The notes under the pieces: generated by a model
The model's input: only the letters and a program-made list of their open reading frames with translations
Told to the model about the DNA's origin: nothing
The model's database searches: none
Made by a program: the position numbers and the translations under genes
Shown here: positions 5,310 through 7,547 of the stretch, in pieces
How the letters are laid out: each line of letters starts with the position of its first letter
How positions within the stretch are numbered: position 1 is the first letter of the stretch
NCBI GenBank assembly: GCA_028866445.1
Contig: JAGWIE010000055.1
Coordinates: forward strand, 1-7,547
Direction of reading: 5' to 3'
From: Rhodospirillales bacterium
Lineage (GTDB): Bacteria; Pseudomonadota; Alphaproteobacteria; Acetobacterales; Acetobacteraceae
DNA length: 7,547 nt

Positions 5310-7547
5310 CTACTCGACAGCCAGCTCTGGCTTGGAGGTCTGGCTACCCTTGGTGTCCAGCGTCTTTCGGTCTCGCCCGGCGGCAATGGAGCGCAAACGG
5401 TTCATCACCGAGCCCGTGCCCGCCGGGATAAGCCGCCCGACGATCACGTTCTCTTTCAGGCCGGTCAGCATGTCCATCTTGCCGGCCGTAGCCGCCTCGG
5501 TAAGGACTCGCGTCGTTTCCTGGAAGGAAGCGGCGGAGATGAAGCTCTGCGTTTGCAGCGAAGCCTTGGTGATGCCCTGCAGCACCGGCAGCCCCATCGC
5601 CGGCCGCTCATCAGCGCCCAGCTTGCCGTTTTCCATGTCGAACTCCACACGGTCAACCAGCTCGCCCACCAGGAAGGTCGTATCCCCTGCCTCGGTGATC
5701 TCAACCTTCTGCAGCATCTGGCGAACAATCACCTCAATATGCTTGTCGTTGATCTTCACGCCCTGCAGCCGGTAGACGTCCTGGATTTCGTTGACCAGAT
5801 AGTCGGACAACGCCTCCACGCCCAGCACGCGCAGAATGTCGTGCGGCACGCGCGGGCCATCCACCAGCGGGTCGCCCTTGCGGACATAATCGCCCTCCTG
5901 CACGGAGACGTGCTTGCCCTTGGGAACCAGATACTCGGTCTCTTCGCCCGTGTCGTCGCTCTTCACGATAACGCGGCGCTTGGCCTTATAATCCTTGCCG
6001 AATTCAACGCGGCCGTCGATTTCCGCGATGATCGCATGATCCTTCGGACGCCTAGCCTCGAACAATTCCGCCACGCGCGGCAGACCACCGGTGATGTCGC
6101 GGGTCTTGGACCCTTCACGGGGAATACGCGCCAGGACGTCACCCGCCGCCACCGTGGCGCCGGATTCGATTGAAAGGATCGAGTCCGGCGAGAGGAAGTA
6201 TCGGGCCTCGGTGCCGTTCGCCAGGCGCAGAATCTCGCCCTTTTCGTCTTTCAGCAGCAGGCGGGGGCGCAGATCAGCGCCGCGGGCGGACTGCTTGTAA
6301 TCCACCACCACCTTGGAGGTCAGGCCGGTTACTTCGTCGGTCCGCTCTACCAGGGTGATACCTTCAATGAGGTCCGCATACTCCACGATACCAGCACGCT
6401 CGGTGATGATCGGCAGGGTGTACGGGTCCCACTCGGCCAGTTTCTGGCCACGTGCGACATCCGCCCCCTCATCCACCAGCAGGCGCGCGCCATAGGGCAC
6501 GCGGAAGCGGGCACGCTCACGCTTACCGGCATCGGTGAGGACGATTTCACAATTGCGGCTCATCACCACCGGTACGCCGGCGGAATTCGTCACCACCGTG
6601 CGGTTGCGGATGACGACGCTGCCGTCATGGCTGGCTTCCACGTTGGACTGCTCAGCACCACGCTGGGCCGCACCGCCGATATGGAAGGTACGCATGGTCA
6701 GCTGCGTGCCCGGCTCGCCGATGGACTGCGCGGCAATCACGCCCACGGCCTCGCCGACATTCACCGGGGTACCGCGCGCCAGATCGCGCCCATAGCATTT
6801 GGCGCAAACCGCTATCTTGGTGTCGCAGGTCAGCACGGAGCGGATCTTCACCGTCTCGATGCCGCTCTTCTCGATCTGCTCGGCATGAGCCTCCTCGATC
6901 AGCTCATTGCGGGCCACGATCACCTCATTGGTGTTCAGGTCCAGAATGTCCTCTGCGGCGGTGCGTCCCAGAATCCGCTCGGCCAGCGAGGCGACGATCT
7001 CGCCACCATCGCGCACCGCACTCACGGTGAGGCCGCGCTCGGTGCCGCAGTCATCCTCGATGATGATGCAGTCCTGCGCCACGTCCACCAAACGGCGGGT
7101 GAGGTAGCCGGAGTTCGCTGTCTTCAACGCCGTGTCCGCCAGGCCCTTGCGGGCGCCGTGAGTGGAGTTGAAATAGTCGAGAACCGAGAGGCCTTCTTTA
7201 AAGTTAGCGATGATCGGCTGTTCGATGATCTCACCAGAAGGCTTGGCCATCAGGCCACGCATACCGGCAAGCTGAGACATCTGGGCTGCGGAACCACGCG
7301 CACCCGAATGGCTCATCATCCACACGGAGTTGGTCGGGTTGCCGACCTCCTGGCGGGAGATCTCCTTCATCATCGCAGTGGCAACAAGGTCTTTACAACG
7401 CGACCACGCGTCGACCACCTTGTTGTAACGCTCGCCAGCGGTGATCAGACCGTCCTGATATTGCTGCTCGAACTCGCGCACTTCGGCTTGCGTGGTTGCC
7501 ACTAGCTCATGCTTGGAGTCGGGGATGCGCATATCGTCCTTGCCGAA
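5310..7547 (-). CDS. rpoC: RNA polymerase subunit beta-prime, C-terminal part (5' end outside window)
   Basis: The last 745 codons of beta-prime; the frame is open through the right edge (FGKDD precedes the Met at 7532, which aligns with about residue 653 of E. coli, so that Met is internal). In numbering from that Met, the second zinc site is complete: C162, C236, C243 and C246, matching E. coli C814, C888, C895 and C898. The bridge helix region (THGARKGLADTALKTANSGY) is at about 124-143, and the trigger-loop region (GVIAAQSIGEPGTQLTMRTF) at about 264-283. A large insertion of about 185 residues, the size and place of the proteobacterial SI3, interrupts the trigger loop before DITGGLPRVAELFEARRPK. 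The C-terminal clamp-closing region (SFISAASFQETTRVL) is intact. It ends in TAG, about 30 nt before an intrinsic terminator. Confidence 0.98.
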   Translation of the reverse strand, partial: FGKDDMRIPDSKHELVATTQAEVREFEQQYQDGLITAGERYNKVVDAWSRCKDLVATAMMKEISRQEVGNPTNSVWMMSHSGARGSAAQMSQLAGMRGLMAKPSGEIIEQPIIANFKEGLSVLDYFNSTHGARKGLADTALKTANSGYLTRRLVDVAQDCIIIEDDCGTERGLTVSAVRDGGEIVASLAERILGRTAAEDILDLNTNEVIVARNELIEEAHAEQIEKSGIETVKIRSVLTCDTKIAVCAKCYGRDLARGTPVNVGEAVGVIAAQSIGEPGTQLTMRTFHIGGAAQRGAEQSNVEASHDGSVVIRNRTVVTNSAGVPVVMSRNCEIVLTDAGKRERARFRVPYGARLLVDEGADVARGQKLAEWDPYTLPIITERAGIVEYADLIEGITLVERTDEVTGLTSKVVVDYKQSARGADLRPRLLLKDEKGEILRLANGTEARYFLSPDSILSIESGATVAAGDVLARIPREGSKTRDITGGLPRVAELFEARRPKDHAIIAEIDGRVEFGKDYKAKRRVIVKSDDTGEETEYLVPKGKHVSVQEGDYVRKGDPLVDGPRVPHDILRVLGVEALSDYLVNEIQDVYRLQGVKINDKHIEVIVRQMLQKVEITEAGDTTFLVGELVDRVEFDMENGKLGADERPAMGLPVLQGITKASLQTQSFISAASFQETTRVLTEAATAGKMDMLTGLKENVIVGRLIPAGTGSVMNRLRSIAAGRDRKTLDTKGSQTSKPELAVE

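Noticed and set aside
5159..5386. 75-codon minus-strand frame overlapping the end of rpoC and the intergenic region
   Set aside because: It starts inside rpoC in another frame, crosses the intrinsic terminator, and has no recognisable protein features.
6627..7505. 292-codon plus-strand frame, and another at 5553-6173, opposite rpoC
   Set aside because: Both are antisense to conserved beta-prime coding sequence; the composition reflects the complementary codons.

Overview
The window is one strand of core translation and transcription genes from a bacterium that looks alphaproteobacterial. All nine genes lie on the minus strand, so the biological reading order runs from high to low coordinates: rpoC (3' part), rpsL, rpsG, tuf, rpsJ, rplC, rplD, rplW, rplB, and the first 11 codons of rpsS at the left edge. 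The S10, EF-Tu and L2 sequences resemble those of Rhodospirillales/Acetobacteraceae. That assignment is from memory of family sequences, not a search, and I hold it with moderate confidence. No mobile elements, tRNA or rRNA genes, CRISPR arrays or foreign-looking genes are visible.

Layout. From 7547 to 5310 is the C-terminal half of RNA polymerase beta-prime, closed by a clean intrinsic terminator at about 5250-5278. The remaining non-coding DNA up to 4947 is the only substantial intergenic region. It holds a probable promoter at about 5184-5156 and a leader of nearly 200 nt in front of rpsL. The leader contains a long imperfect hairpin (4988-5040), a perfect anti-Shine-Dalgarno octamer in its loop, five GUUCC repeats, and a short open frame that stops 11 nt before rpsL. 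From 4946 to 1 the str genes (rpsL, rpsG, tuf) run into the S10 operon genes (rpsJ, rplC, rplD, rplW, rplB, rpsS). Gaps are only -4 to 45 nt, with no internal terminator or convincing promoter, so one long transcript is likely.

The genes work together. S12, S7, S10 and S19 build the small subunit; L3, L4, L23 and L2 build the large subunit. EF-Tu delivers aminoacyl-tRNA, and beta-prime is part of the polymerase that transcribes them. S10 (NusE) and L4 also have known extra-ribosomal roles in transcription control.

The main departures from the textbook arrangement are the absence of fusA (EF-G) between rpsG and tuf, spacers too short to hold E. coli-type S7 and L4 control sites, and the structured rpsL leader. 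The leader is the best candidate here for an undescribed regulatory element. The rest is ordinary, conserved housekeeping DNA.
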